The notes beneath the pieces were generated by a model that worked only from the letters and a program-made list of their open reading frames with translations, was not told the DNA's origin and made no database searches. Of a stretch of 64,000 nt of DNA, positions 1-7,437 are shown one piece after another. The DNA lies in assembly GCA_018818785.1 (NCBI GenBank), contig JAHIRF010000005.1, positions 310,001 through 374,000 of the forward strand, given 5' to 3'. The DNA is from Thermoplasmatota archaeon. Its GTDB lineage: Archaea > Thermoplasmatota > Thermoplasmata > UBA10834. Position 1 is the stretch's first letter, and each line of letters starts with the position of its first letter. Position numbers and translations under genes: made by a program.

Positions 1-48
1 ACACCAGGGACTGTATGGTGAAGCGGTAATAAGTCTTTCACGGAGACG

Positions 49-71
49 GTTCTGTCAATTTTCGGGTGGTG
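49..71 (+). repeat. Left terminal inverted repeat of the TnpB element
   Basis: This 23-bp sequence pairs with the reverse complement of 1398-1420 with two mismatches (positions 60 and 61). The flanking direct repeat CACGGAGAC is at 39-47. Confidence 0.7.
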
Positions 72-175
72 TTGTCGATGGTGCCTTTCTCGATGACATG
101 AATATCTCGTCGATTGCATGAGTAGCATGCATGTAACCAAGCGGTGAATATGCCCCTGGCCAGATACCGTATTCG

Positions 176-1393
176 ATGCTCCACAGAGCGGTAGTGTTCC
201 ACATTCATGGCGAGCTACCATTTGAGGCTACGATGCTCATGGAGGATTTCCGCCTGGCAGTCAACTCTGCGATCAGAGCGGGCCTAAATGCGAAGGTCAC
301 CTCCAGGAATGCCCTGGCGAAGCTTGCGTACAAGGACTTCAGGAAAGAGCATCCGAACATGTATGCCCAGCATCTGGTATCCTCGTTCGAGGTCGCGGGT
401 TCGGTGCTGAAGAACCTGCGAAGGCGTTGGGGGAAGGGCCCGACCCATCGCATTCCATATGTGCGTCGACTGATGATGAAGGCGGAGAACCAGGCATACA
501 AGCTCGATCGAGAGAATGGCGTGATCGACCTTCCTATACGGGCAGGATGTCATGTGAAGCTGAGGCTCGTCCTGAGCGATTACCATCGCATCTATCTGAA
601 CGACAGAACTCTCTCTCTTGGTTCACTGACCCTACTTCCAGACAGAGTCATAATAGCCTTCAGGAAGAGCCTGCCTGAATCATACATTCCAGAGACGGCC
701 CTGTCTCTGGATACCAATGAACGATCCTTGGACGGCGTGTTACTGAGCGAAGATGAGTGCCTGCCAGTCCAGGCCGCGTATCCCGATGTCCCGATAATCC
801 AGGCACGGCATCATGACCAGCGCAGGAGCCTCCAGAAGAAGAAGGCGCACGACCGGCGGACATCGAGGCGGTTGTGTCGCAGAGAGGGGAAGAGAGAGCG
901 TCATCGGATCGAGTATCGCATGCACCAGGTGGCCAATGCGGTCCTCGGCTTCGCGGAGGAGCATAAATCGACGATTGTGCTCGAGGATCTGAGTTGGATG
1001 ACAGCGCGTAAGCGCGGCAAATCGCTCAACAGGCGGTTGAACTCATGGCCTCGGAGGAAGCTTCACGACTTCATCGAGTACAAGGCAGCCTGGAAAGGCG
1101 TGCCAGTCATCAAGGTGGACCCATACAACAGCAGCAGGAGGTGCCCAATATGTAGGAGATTGAATCATTCCCGAATGGGCGCCGATTTCGAGTGTGAGTG
1201 CGGTTGGTGTGCCGACAGGCATGTCAACGCTGGCATAAACCTGCTGCAGACAGCCTTCCCAGAAGGGATGGCAGGGGGCTTACGGTTCAGCCCCGGCGCG
1301 TTCCAGCATGACGTGGTGATGACCCTCTACGACCCAGAGATGGGCGCACGGTTGGAGCCGAATGGGACGAGTCGATCGGTGGTTCAGTCATGA
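176..1393 (+). CDS. tnpB: RNA-guided endonuclease TnpB (OrfB family)
   Basis: At 405 aa this is a typical full-length TnpB/OrfB. An N-terminal helical half leads into a split RuvC nuclease with the expected acidic triad: D179 in SLDTNERS, E270 in IVLEDLS and D347 in CADRHVNAGINLL. A C-terminal zinc ribbon sits between the last two (CPIC at 323-326, then CECGWC at 340-345). The cysteine spacing of the second half is slightly unusual, CxCxxC instead of CxxC. TnpB proteins are RNA-guided DNA nucleases that keep their transposons in place by re-cutting donor sites; the guide RNA normally overlaps the 3' end of the gene. No TnpA Y1 transposase is present, though only 175 bp lie upstream. The reading frame is intact, so the nuclease could be active. 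Confidence 0.9.
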   Translation: MLHRAVVFHIHGELPFEATMLMEDFRLAVNSAIRAGLNAKVTSRNALAKLAYKDFRKEHPNMYAQHLVSSFEVAGSVLKNLRRRWGKGPTHRIPYVRRLMMKAENQAYKLDRENGVIDLPIRAGCHVKLRLVLSDYHRIYLNDRTLSLGSLTLLPDRVIIAFRKSLPESYIPETALSLDTNERSLDGVLLSEDECLPVQAAYPDVPIIQARHHDQRRSLQKKKAHDRRTSRRLCRREGKRERHRIEYRMHQVANAVLGFAEEHKSTIVLEDLSWMTARKRGKSLNRRLNSWPRRKLHDFIEYKAAWKGVPVIKVDPYNSSRRCPICRRLNHSRMGADFECECGWCADRHVNAGINLLQTAFPEGMAGGLRFSPGAFQHDVVMTLYDPEMGARLEPNGTSRSVVQS

Positions 1394-1397
1394 TGAC

Positions 1398-1420
1398 CAC
1401 CACCCGATTATTGACAGAAC
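1398..1420 (-). repeat. Right terminal inverted repeat of the TnpB element
   Basis: This is the inverted copy of 49-71 and begins five bases after the tnpB stop codon. The flanking direct repeat CACGGGGAC at 1422-1430 leads straight into a short perfect hairpin (GGGAC T GTCCC, 1426-1436). For a TnpB effector, the 3' end of the gene and the element's right end are where the omega RNA would be expected. Confidence 0.7.
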
Positions 1421-1425
1421 TCACG

Positions 1426-1436
1426 GGGACTGTCCC
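1426..1436. other. Short hairpin beside the TnpB element right end
   Basis: GGGAC and GTCCC form a perfect 5-bp stem with a one-base loop, six bases outside the right inverted repeat. It overlaps the flanking direct repeat and may be part of the omega RNA or a transcription terminator. The role is unknown. Confidence 0.35.
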
Positions 1437-1443
1437 TGCCAAG

Positions 1444-1452
1444 CATTAATAA
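1444..1452 (+). promoter_or_regulatory. TATA-like box for the sugar-nucleotide operon
   Basis: CATTAATAA lies about 25-30 nt before the ATG at 1476, the spacing expected for a leaderless archaeal transcript. It follows directly after the TnpB element, so the insertion ends just short of this promoter. Confidence 0.45.
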
Positions 1453-1475
1453 CGCGGTATGGGGATTTGGCGCGC

Positions 1476-2453
1476 ATGCGCATAGGTGTGATTGGCGTCG
1501 GTTCGATGGGCCAGAACCATGCGAGGATACTGGCCGACATGGGTCTTCTGGCTGGCGTTTCTGATATCTCGCCAGAGGCGGCGAAGAAGGTCGGCGACCG
1601 GTATTCGGTCCCTTACATGACCAAACACTCCGACCTCCTCAAAGAAGATATTGATGCGGTCATCATCGTGACGCCCACGACCACCCACAAGAAGGTGGCG
1701 TCGTGCGCCTTGCGCGCGGGCAAGCATGTGCTTCTCGAGAAGCCGATGACCGGCTCGTCGAAGGACCTCGTGGAATTGAACCGCCAGGCATCGCGTTCGA
1801 AGCTGGTCCTTGCGGGTGGATTCGTCGAGAGGCACAATCCTGTCGTATCGTTCGCCAGGAACAGCCTTCAGAAGGGCGATTTCGGCACGCTCATCACGGC
1901 CGCTACCAGACGCGTGTCCTCGCTCCCGAGCAGGATAAGGGACATCGGCGTGGTCATGGACCTGGGCATACACGACATGGATGTCGTGCAGCACGTGGTC
2001 GGCGAGCGCGCACTGTCGGTGTACGCCCTTGGCGGGACCGGGAAAGGCATCAAGTTCGAGGACCACGCGAACATACTCATCGATTTCGAGAAGGGTGCGA
2101 CGGGCTTCATAGAGGTCAATTGGCTCACCCCTATGAGGGTGAGGAAGCTCGCCCTCACCTGCGACAAGAACTTCGTCGAGGTGGATTACATGGACCAGAG
2201 CGTGCAGGTCTGCTCATCCACATTCAAGCCCTTCGAACCGGGCAACCTGTTCAATGTGCCGATCGATTTCGACCTGAGGCGCGTCGCTCTCAGGAAGGAA
2301 GAGCCGCTCAGGCGGGAGCTCAACGATTTCATATCCGCCATGAAAGATGGCAAGGACCCGCTCGTCACAGGTGAGAGTGCGGTGCATACCCTGAAGATCG
2401 CTGAGGCCGCACTGAAGTCCATGAAATCCGGACGGAAGGAACTGGTGCGCTGA
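1476..2453 (+). CDS. Gfo/Idh/MocA family NAD(P)-dependent sugar oxidoreductase
   Basis: This 325-aa protein opens directly with a Rossmann dinucleotide-binding motif (MRIGVIGVGSMGQNHARIL). It carries the family EKP motif (HVLLEKPMT) about 90 residues in, and the C-terminal half has the usual alpha/beta substrate domain with GIHDMDV. The ATG at 1476 was chosen over a longer upstream frame because the Rossmann strand starts there and a TATA-like box lies about 25 nt before it. The family oxidises sugar or nucleotide-sugar hydroxyls; in archaea members can act as UDP-GlcNAc 3-dehydrogenase. The following epimerase and the convergent UDP-ManNAc-type dehydrogenase make a role in activated-sugar synthesis for surface glycans likely. 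The exact substrate cannot be read from the sequence. Confidence 0.85.
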   Translation: MRIGVIGVGSMGQNHARILADMGLLAGVSDISPEAAKKVGDRYSVPYMTKHSDLLKEDIDAVIIVTPTTTHKKVASCALRAGKHVLLEKPMTGSSKDLVELNRQASRSKLVLAGGFVERHNPVVSFARNSLQKGDFGTLITAATRRVSSLPSRIRDIGVVMDLGIHDMDVVQHVVGERALSVYALGGTGKGIKFEDHANILIDFEKGATGFIEVNWLTPMRVRKLALTCDKNFVEVDYMDQSVQVCSSTFKPFEPGNLFNVPIDFDLRRVALRKEEPLRRELNDFISAMKDGKDPLVTGESAVHTLKIAEAALKSMKSGRKELVR

Positions 2454-2499
2454 TAGGTGGTGTTTGGATGATCACGTTCATGTCCTGGCTGGTGTCTCA

Positions 2500-3396
2500 A
2501 TGAAGGTGCTCGTCACTGGATCGTCCGGCCAGCTCGGGTCGTACGTTTGCGAACTGCTGCTGGATAAGCACGACGTCTCGGGCATAGATAACAAACCCGC
2601 GACCTACGATTCCGTGAAGGCACTCACACGGATGGGTGACATCCGCAGGATGAGCGATGTCGAGTCAGTCGTGGCCGATGTGGATGTGGTCGTGCATTGT
2701 GCTGCGCAGGTGAGCGTCGAACGTTCGACCGAGGACCCGGTAGCCGATGCGGAGACGAACGTCCTAGGGACCATCAACCTGCTTCACGCCGCGTCCAAGG
2801 CCGGTGTGTCCCGCTTCATCTACATCAGCAGCGCCGCGGTATACGGTGACCCGCTCAGAACACCCATCGACGAGTCTCATCCGACAGAACCGATGAGCAA
2901 CTACGGCGCCAGCAAATTATCCGGCGAGAAGTTCTCCCTGGCCTTCGCTCATACGACGTCCATGGAGTCAGTCGTGATCCGTCCGTTCAATTTCTATTCC
3001 GAGAGGGCCGACCCGAAGAGCCCTTACTCCGGGGTGATAACGAAGTTCGTGGCCCGCGTCCGTGCTGGCGATCCTCCCGTGATAGAAGGCGATGGCACCC
3101 AGACTCGGGATTTCATACACGCTCGCGATGTCGCACGCATGATCGAGATGGCCCTGACCAAGAAAGGGATATCCGGTCTCGTCCTGAACTGTGGCTCTGG
3201 ATCGTCCACGAGCATCGCTGATCTCGCGGATGTGGCCATCGCGGCGTCCGGCAGACCCGATCTCAAGCCGGAGTTCGTCGCTCCGCGCAAGGGTGACATA
3301 AAGCACAGCCTCGCAGATACGCGACTCGCACAAGAGAGACTGGGGTTCGGTCCCAAGGTGTCCATGAAAGACGGCATCGCGGAGCTTCTCAGCTGA
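2500..3396 (+). CDS. NAD-dependent nucleotide-sugar epimerase/dehydratase (extended SDR)
   Basis: This 298-aa extended short-chain dehydrogenase has the N-terminal GxxGxxG NAD motif (LVTGSSGQLGSYV). The catalytic Ser-Tyr-Lys set is visible in YISSAAVYG and NYGASKLSGE, and the C-terminal segment typical of UDP-glucose/UDP-GlcNAc 4-epimerase-like enzymes (TRDFIHARDVARMIEMAL) is present. The ATG at 2500 starts exactly at the Rossmann strand; a TTG at 2464 would add 12 residues and is the alternative. The gene follows the oxidoreductase by about 45 nt and probably shares its transcript. Its 3' end overlaps the convergent dehydrogenase by 8 nt. Expected role: interconversion of UDP-sugars for glycan building. 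Epimerase against dehydratase cannot be settled by eye. Confidence 0.85.
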   Translation: MKVLVTGSSGQLGSYVCELLLDKHDVSGIDNKPATYDSVKALTRMGDIRRMSDVESVVADVDVVVHCAAQVSVERSTEDPVADAETNVLGTINLLHAASKAGVSRFIYISSAAVYGDPLRTPIDESHPTEPMSNYGASKLSGEKFSLAFAHTTSMESVVIRPFNFYSERADPKSPYSGVITKFVARVRAGDPPVIEGDGTQTRDFIHARDVARMIEMALTKKGISGLVLNCGSGSSTSIADLADVAIAASGRPDLKPEFVAPRKGDIKHSLADTRLAQERLGFGPKVSMKDGIAELLS

Positions 3397-4690
3397 GCCT
3401 CTTGCCTATGCCGGAGTATGCGATCCCGGCCTTCTTCATCTTCTCGGTCGAGAAGATGTTCCTTCCATCCACCACCCTCGGGGTCCTCATGAACTTCTTC
3501 AAGGTGGCCGGGGTTATACTTGCGTATTGGCTGTGCGCCACCATGAATATGGCTATGTCTGCGCCTTCAAGGGCGCTCCTGAGGTCGCTGACCACGTCGA
3601 CCCCGTCGATCTCCGTGACATAAGGGTCGTGGACCGTCAGCTTCGTGCAGCTCTTGAACGACCTCATGACGGGTATCGTAGGCGAGTTCCTGATGTCTCC
3701 ACTCTCCTGGAGGAACGATGCTCCAAGGATCGTCACGCAGGCCTTCCGTTTGTCTATCTTGGCATTGGCCAGCATCTTCATCGTGAGGTCGACGATGTGC
3801 AACGGCATACCATCGTTCACCTCCCTTGCGGTCGGTATCAGCTTCGGCTTCGCTGCCTTGCCTCCGTGAACAAGCAGCCACGGATCCTTGGGCAGGCAAT
3901 GCCCTCCGACCCCGGCTCCAGGAACGTGCATGTCCCTGAACGGACACGAGTTCACGAGCCGCCTGACCTCGAACGCGTCGATGTCCAGCGTTTCACAGAT
4001 GAGTGCAACCTCGTTCGCGAACGCGATCTGTACATCCCTGTAGGTGTTCTCCGTCGTCTTCACGACCTCCGCGGTCGTCAGGTCCGTCGGATGCAGCTTG
4101 CCCTTCATGATACGTGAGTATATCGAGCTGGCCCTCGCGATGCTCTGCTTGTCCAGCCCTCCGAGCACTCTGTCGTAGTTCCTCAGATTGTAGAGCAGTC
4201 GTCCCGGCATCACCCTCTCCGGACAATGGGCCAGCTTGAAATCCTTCCCCATCTTCATCTTCTTCGATCGTTCCAAGGCCGGTGCGACCACGTTCATCAT
4301 GGTTCCCGGAGCGATGGTCGATTCGATGATGACCAGGGTGCCCTTCCGCATGTTCTCCCCTATGCTCGTCACCGCTGCCATCAACCTCGAGTTGTTGGGC
4401 TTGTGCGATTCGTTGATCGGTGTGTCGACGCAGACGAATATCGCGTCCCTGTCGGAGCACATTGAGAAATCGGTGGATGCTCTGAGCTTCCCCTTCGCGA
4501 CGGCCTTCGCGAGGAGCTCGTCCAGCTCCGGCTCGTCCCCTTTCAGCGGCAGCACACCCTCGTTGATCTTCATCGCGCGCTCTGCGGAGACGTCTATTCC
4601 TACGACATCGAACCCCTTGTCCGCTAGAAGAACGGAGAGTGGGATTCCGACATAGCCCAGACCTACAATAGCCAATTTCTCCTTTGGCAT
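3389..4690 (-). CDS. Nucleotide-sugar dehydrogenase, UDP-N-acetyl-mannosaminuronate dehydrogenase type
   Basis: This 433-aa member of the UDP-glucose/GDP-mannose dehydrogenase family has three recognisable parts. The NAD domain begins KLAIVGLGYVGIPLSVLLA. The central domain carries the catalytic cysteine in GVGGHCLPKDPWLL. The C-terminal UDP-binding domain includes GASFLQESGDIRNSP. The GGHCLPKDPW form is closer to WecC-type UDP-ManNAc dehydrogenases than to UDP-glucose dehydrogenases (GGxCFPKD). The reaction is a four-electron oxidation of the C6 hydroxyl to a uronic acid. The ATG at 4690 is preferred because a TATA box (CTTATACG on this strand, 4713-4720) lies about 26 nt upstream, giving a leaderless start; a GTG three codons earlier is the alternative. 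It is convergent with the epimerase. Confidence 0.88.
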   Translation of the reverse strand: MPKEKLAIVGLGYVGIPLSVLLADKGFDVVGIDVSAERAMKINEGVLPLKGDEPELDELLAKAVAKGKLRASTDFSMCSDRDAIFVCVDTPINESHKPNNSRLMAAVTSIGENMRKGTLVIIESTIAPGTMMNVVAPALERSKKMKMGKDFKLAHCPERVMPGRLLYNLRNYDRVLGGLDKQSIARASSIYSRIMKGKLHPTDLTTAEVVKTTENTYRDVQIAFANEVALICETLDIDAFEVRRLVNSCPFRDMHVPGAGVGGHCLPKDPWLLVHGGKAAKPKLIPTAREVNDGMPLHIVDLTMKMLANAKIDKRKACVTILGASFLQESGDIRNSPTIPVMRSFKSCTKLTVHDPYVTEIDGVDVVSDLRSALEGADIAIFMVAHSQYASITPATLKKFMRTPRVVDGRNIFSTEKMKKAGIAYSGIGKRLS

Positions 4691-4712
4691 CGGATGCACA
4701 ATCGTCGAGGAG

Positions 4713-4720
4713 CGTATAAG
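4713..4720 (-). promoter_or_regulatory. TATA box for the nucleotide-sugar dehydrogenase
   Basis: CTTATACG on the minus strand is centred about 27 nt before the ATG at 4690, matching a leaderless archaeal promoter. Confidence 0.5.
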
Positions 4721-4840
4721 GCTTTCTCAACGGGTCCGGGCCATCTTCGAATAATGGGCCCAGCACTCTGGCCATGCGAGGAAAAAATCAGAAATGAAAG
4801 GGATTTCGTAAGAGGTTTGAGCTGGTTCTGATTCAGCGAC

Positions 4841-7249
4841 CTACTGTGGTTCCGTCGGTTCTTCGGGTGGTGGAGGCGAGTGGGTCATATGTTCTGGTCT
4901 CGCCGGCTTCGGCGCACCCATCCTGCCCTTCGCGAATGGCACGACTATCAGCAACACGATCATGACCAATAGAAGTATCATGATTGTGAAGTCAGTCATG
5001 CTCATCCCAGCCACATCCTTCTCCCAGAGACCCTGGTCGGATTCGACGCTCATCGGAGTCCAGTCGCCTGATAGGTATGCGCCACTGATACCGTTGTACA
5101 AGCTGGCCCAGACCTCGTAGCCTCCGTCAGGCAGGTTCGCGGGCACCTCTATCGTGAATGTGCCGCTCGAACCGGTCGTCAGGAGGGACCAGTCCTGGTT
5201 CTCCATGTTGGACGAGAACCATATCTCGTACACCGACAGATGCGTCGCACCGTTCGTTGTGATCGAATAGCCGAAGGTCACAACAGTGCCAGGCTCGAAC
5301 GCGCCGGAGACGGTCTTCGAGCTGCTCTGGACCCAGATGCTGAGATCGTAGTCGTTCATCAGATAGACGGTCGCGCTCGCGGCGACATTGTTGCCCAGTC
5401 CATCCTTCAGAGTCACTGTCGCTCTGTACCAGTTGGCTGGTTCCTCATCTGGTGCACTGAAGCTGAACGACCCGCTTGTGCGGAAGCCGAGTATTTCGGA
5501 ACCGACAGTCTTTCCCGTGTTATCCGAGATCACATACGACAAAGAGCCGTTCGTCATGGCGGTCACGATCTGGTAGGACCATGTGAGCAAATCTCCACCG
5601 GCGTAGGTGTAGGTGTTCGCAGTGACTGCGAGGTACGCCTTGGCCACGGTCGCATCATCATAGGCGCCCATGAAGTATCCGTTCACGAGCGTGTATGCCT
5701 CGACATTGATGTCGCCGACATAGTCACTCGGTATCTGGTACATCACGCTGCTCGCGGTCGTGTTGCCAGCCTCGATGAGTCCCTGGTCTCCCGAGATTAT
5801 GTAGAACACAGAGTTGTTGTATACTCTGTCGACACCCCATACGGTCTCGAAGGTCATCACCATGTTCTGTCCGCTCCAGTAATCGTCGAAGTCCAGGTTG
5901 ACTGCGAAGCTACCATCGATCTCGATGTCGAAGCTGGTCATTCTGACGACTGTGTTGCCGATCTTGGACACGGTCGCGTAGACGAGGTATGTGCCGAGTT
6001 CCGCGTCAGCGGCGAGCACGAACTCATGCTCGACGAGGCCTTCGACGCTGGTCATCAGACCTGCTGCGCCGTACTCCTCAAGCTCCGATCCATCCTTCTC
6101 GACGACTATATCCACATCTGCATCTGGCAGAGGTTCCGAGGAGCCGCCATCGACTTCAACGGCGACATCCAACACGACCTTCTCGCCTGCAAGATACACA
6201 TCGTTGTCGGTCTCGACAGATGCCTGCATTTCGCCTACCGAGAACTCGATGTATTCCTGCTGGGTCCTGTCATCCGAGTCGTTCGCCCAGAAGGTGATCT
6301 CGTAATCGGAGGTCAGATTTATGCTCGCAGGTATGGTGAAGATCTTAATGCCCTTGTAGCTCGGCGCGAGATCACCTGTCGCGTTTATCTGAACGCCAGT
6401 GTTGTTGAACCATGTGGCGCTCCACTCCACCTGGACATCGGTATAGAATGTCAGTGTGGCCATGTCAAGCACCACATATTCAACGGCGATGCTCTCTCCT
6501 GGCAGTACGACTGACCTGTCCGATCCGATCATCAGGAAGTACTTCGCGACCTCGAAGGTGTCGTGGTACCATGTGGTATCCGAGACCTCCCAGATGACCC
6601 TTATGTGGTAAGTTCCATCCTTCGCATCAGCGGGCACGGTCCACGCGACGCTCCACACACCGTTCGCATTGGCGGTCTGGAAATCCCAATGGTCTACCAT
6701 GTGATCGGTCTCGTTCGTGATCTCGACCCTGAACGCGTCGTCCTCACCGGTGAGGACGCTTATCGCGACATCCTGTCCCGGATAGTAGAAGCCCGAGCTC
6801 GGGTCCAGAGTTACGCCGCTCCTCTTCACGATGATCTGTGTGCTGGTGAATTGCACCCATCCGTATATCCCGTTGACGAGCACGACAACGTCGCAGACGG
6901 TCATGTCTCCTTCGAAGTACACATCGGCATTCAGCCATATGTCCACATCGGAGCTGTTGTAGTATCCGTCTATTGGCTCATCCGTGATAGCATCGAAAGT
7001 GCTCTCAAGCCCTCCACTCTGGTCGAGGAGACGGACCCTTATGTTGTCCCTGGTCAGCTCGCCCTCGAAGTAGAGTTCGACATTCACATAGACGTGATCT
7101 CCCTGGAAGAAGACGTCTTTCAATTCGCCCGTATCGTCCGTTGTCTGTACAGAGCCTGTGTAGAATATCTCTCCCTTAGCGGGGACAGAGACGAAGACTA
7201 CAGCGACCATGCACAGTGCCAACGCTATGCTTAGAATCCTATTTTTCAT
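4841..7249 (-). CDS. Large surface protein with beta-sandwich repeats and C-terminal membrane anchor
   Basis: This 802-aa protein starts with a clear signal peptide (MKNRILSIALALCMVAVVFV, with cleavage likely near AKG). About 730 extracellular residues follow, in which several Ig/MG2-like beta-sandwich units can be made out; motifs such as VYLAGEKVVLDVAV and YPGQDVAISV recur. A single membrane helix near residues 758-778 (FTIMILLLVMIVLLIVVPFA) is followed by a short proline-rich cytoplasmic tail (SPPPPEEPTEPQ). The domains resemble the macroglobulin/invasin-type modules that archaea use in cell-surface proteins, but I do not recognise a named family. It is transcribed alone, from a strong TATA element overlapped by a small palindrome. 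Possible roles are envelope structure or adhesion. Confidence 0.75.
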   Translation of the reverse strand: MKNRILSIALALCMVAVVFVSVPAKGEIFYTGSVQTTDDTGELKDVFFQGDHVYVNVELYFEGELTRDNIRVRLLDQSGGLESTFDAITDEPIDGYYNSSDVDIWLNADVYFEGDMTVCDVVVLVNGIYGWVQFTSTQIIVKRSGVTLDPSSGFYYPGQDVAISVLTGEDDAFRVEITNETDHMVDHWDFQTANANGVWSVAWTVPADAKDGTYHIRVIWEVSDTTWYHDTFEVAKYFLMIGSDRSVVLPGESIAVEYVVLDMATLTFYTDVQVEWSATWFNNTGVQINATGDLAPSYKGIKIFTIPASINLTSDYEITFWANDSDDRTQQEYIEFSVGEMQASVETDNDVYLAGEKVVLDVAVEVDGGSSEPLPDADVDIVVEKDGSELEEYGAAGLMTSVEGLVEHEFVLAADAELGTYLVYATVSKIGNTVVRMTSFDIEIDGSFAVNLDFDDYWSGQNMVMTFETVWGVDRVYNNSVFYIISGDQGLIEAGNTTASSVMYQIPSDYVGDINVEAYTLVNGYFMGAYDDATVAKAYLAVTANTYTYAGGDLLTWSYQIVTAMTNGSLSYVISDNTGKTVGSEILGFRTSGSFSFSAPDEEPANWYRATVTLKDGLGNNVAASATVYLMNDYDLSIWVQSSSKTVSGAFEPGTVVTFGYSITTNGATHLSVYEIWFSSNMENQDWSLLTTGSSGTFTIEVPANLPDGGYEVWASLYNGISGAYLSGDWTPMSVESDQGLWEKDVAGMSMTDFTIMILLLVMIVLLIVVPFAKGRMGAPKPARPEHMTHSPPPPEEPTEPQ

Positions 7250-7265
7250 GGGCTATCCCATCCAA

Positions 7266-7293
7266 GTCCATTATTTGATGGACTATATATATA
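7266..7293 (-). promoter_or_regulatory. TATA box with adjoining palindrome upstream of the surface protein
   Basis: A long TATA element (TATATATATA, 7284-7293) lies about 35-45 nt before the ATG at 7249. Directly downstream of it on the minus strand, GTCCAT and ATGGAC form a perfect 6-bp inverted repeat with a 6-nt spacer (7266-7283). A protein bound there would block the initiation region, so an operator is possible. Confidence 0.5.
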
Positions 7294-7437
7294 CGTTTCG
7301 TAAAAGAACGACTGACTATATAAATGGCCCAAGTTCGCCGTAGGTTCTATAAGGCAATTGCAGATGTGTTCTTGACCGCGAATTATGCGCATAGTCACCC
7401 GCACGCAGCTGCGCACACGCGAGGTGCCGCTAACACC

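Larger units (their letters stand above)
49..1420 (+). mobile_element. TnpB-carrying element bounded by terminal inverted repeats
   Basis: The tnpB gene at 176-1393 lies between two inverted copies of one sequence: left 49-71 and right 1398-1420. Read inward, both begin GTTCTGTCAAT and end TCGGGTGGTG, and they differ at only two central positions (60-61 against 1408-1409). Outside each copy, offset by one base, is a direct repeat: CACGGAGAC at 39-47 and CACGGGGAC at 1422-1430. This resembles a terminal-repeat transposon with an ageing 9-bp target duplication. Ordinary IS200/IS605 elements have subterminal hairpins and no such repeats. No TnpA or DDE transposase lies inside, so the unit would need a helper in trans. 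It could also be a MITE-like element that captured tnpB. The repeats are read directly from the sequence; the element call is inference. Confidence 0.6.

Noticed and set aside
5240-6514. A 424-aa open frame on the plus strand
   Set aside because: It lies antisense within the surface protein gene, which has a signal peptide, membrane anchor and TATA box. The plus-strand translation has no coherent domains.
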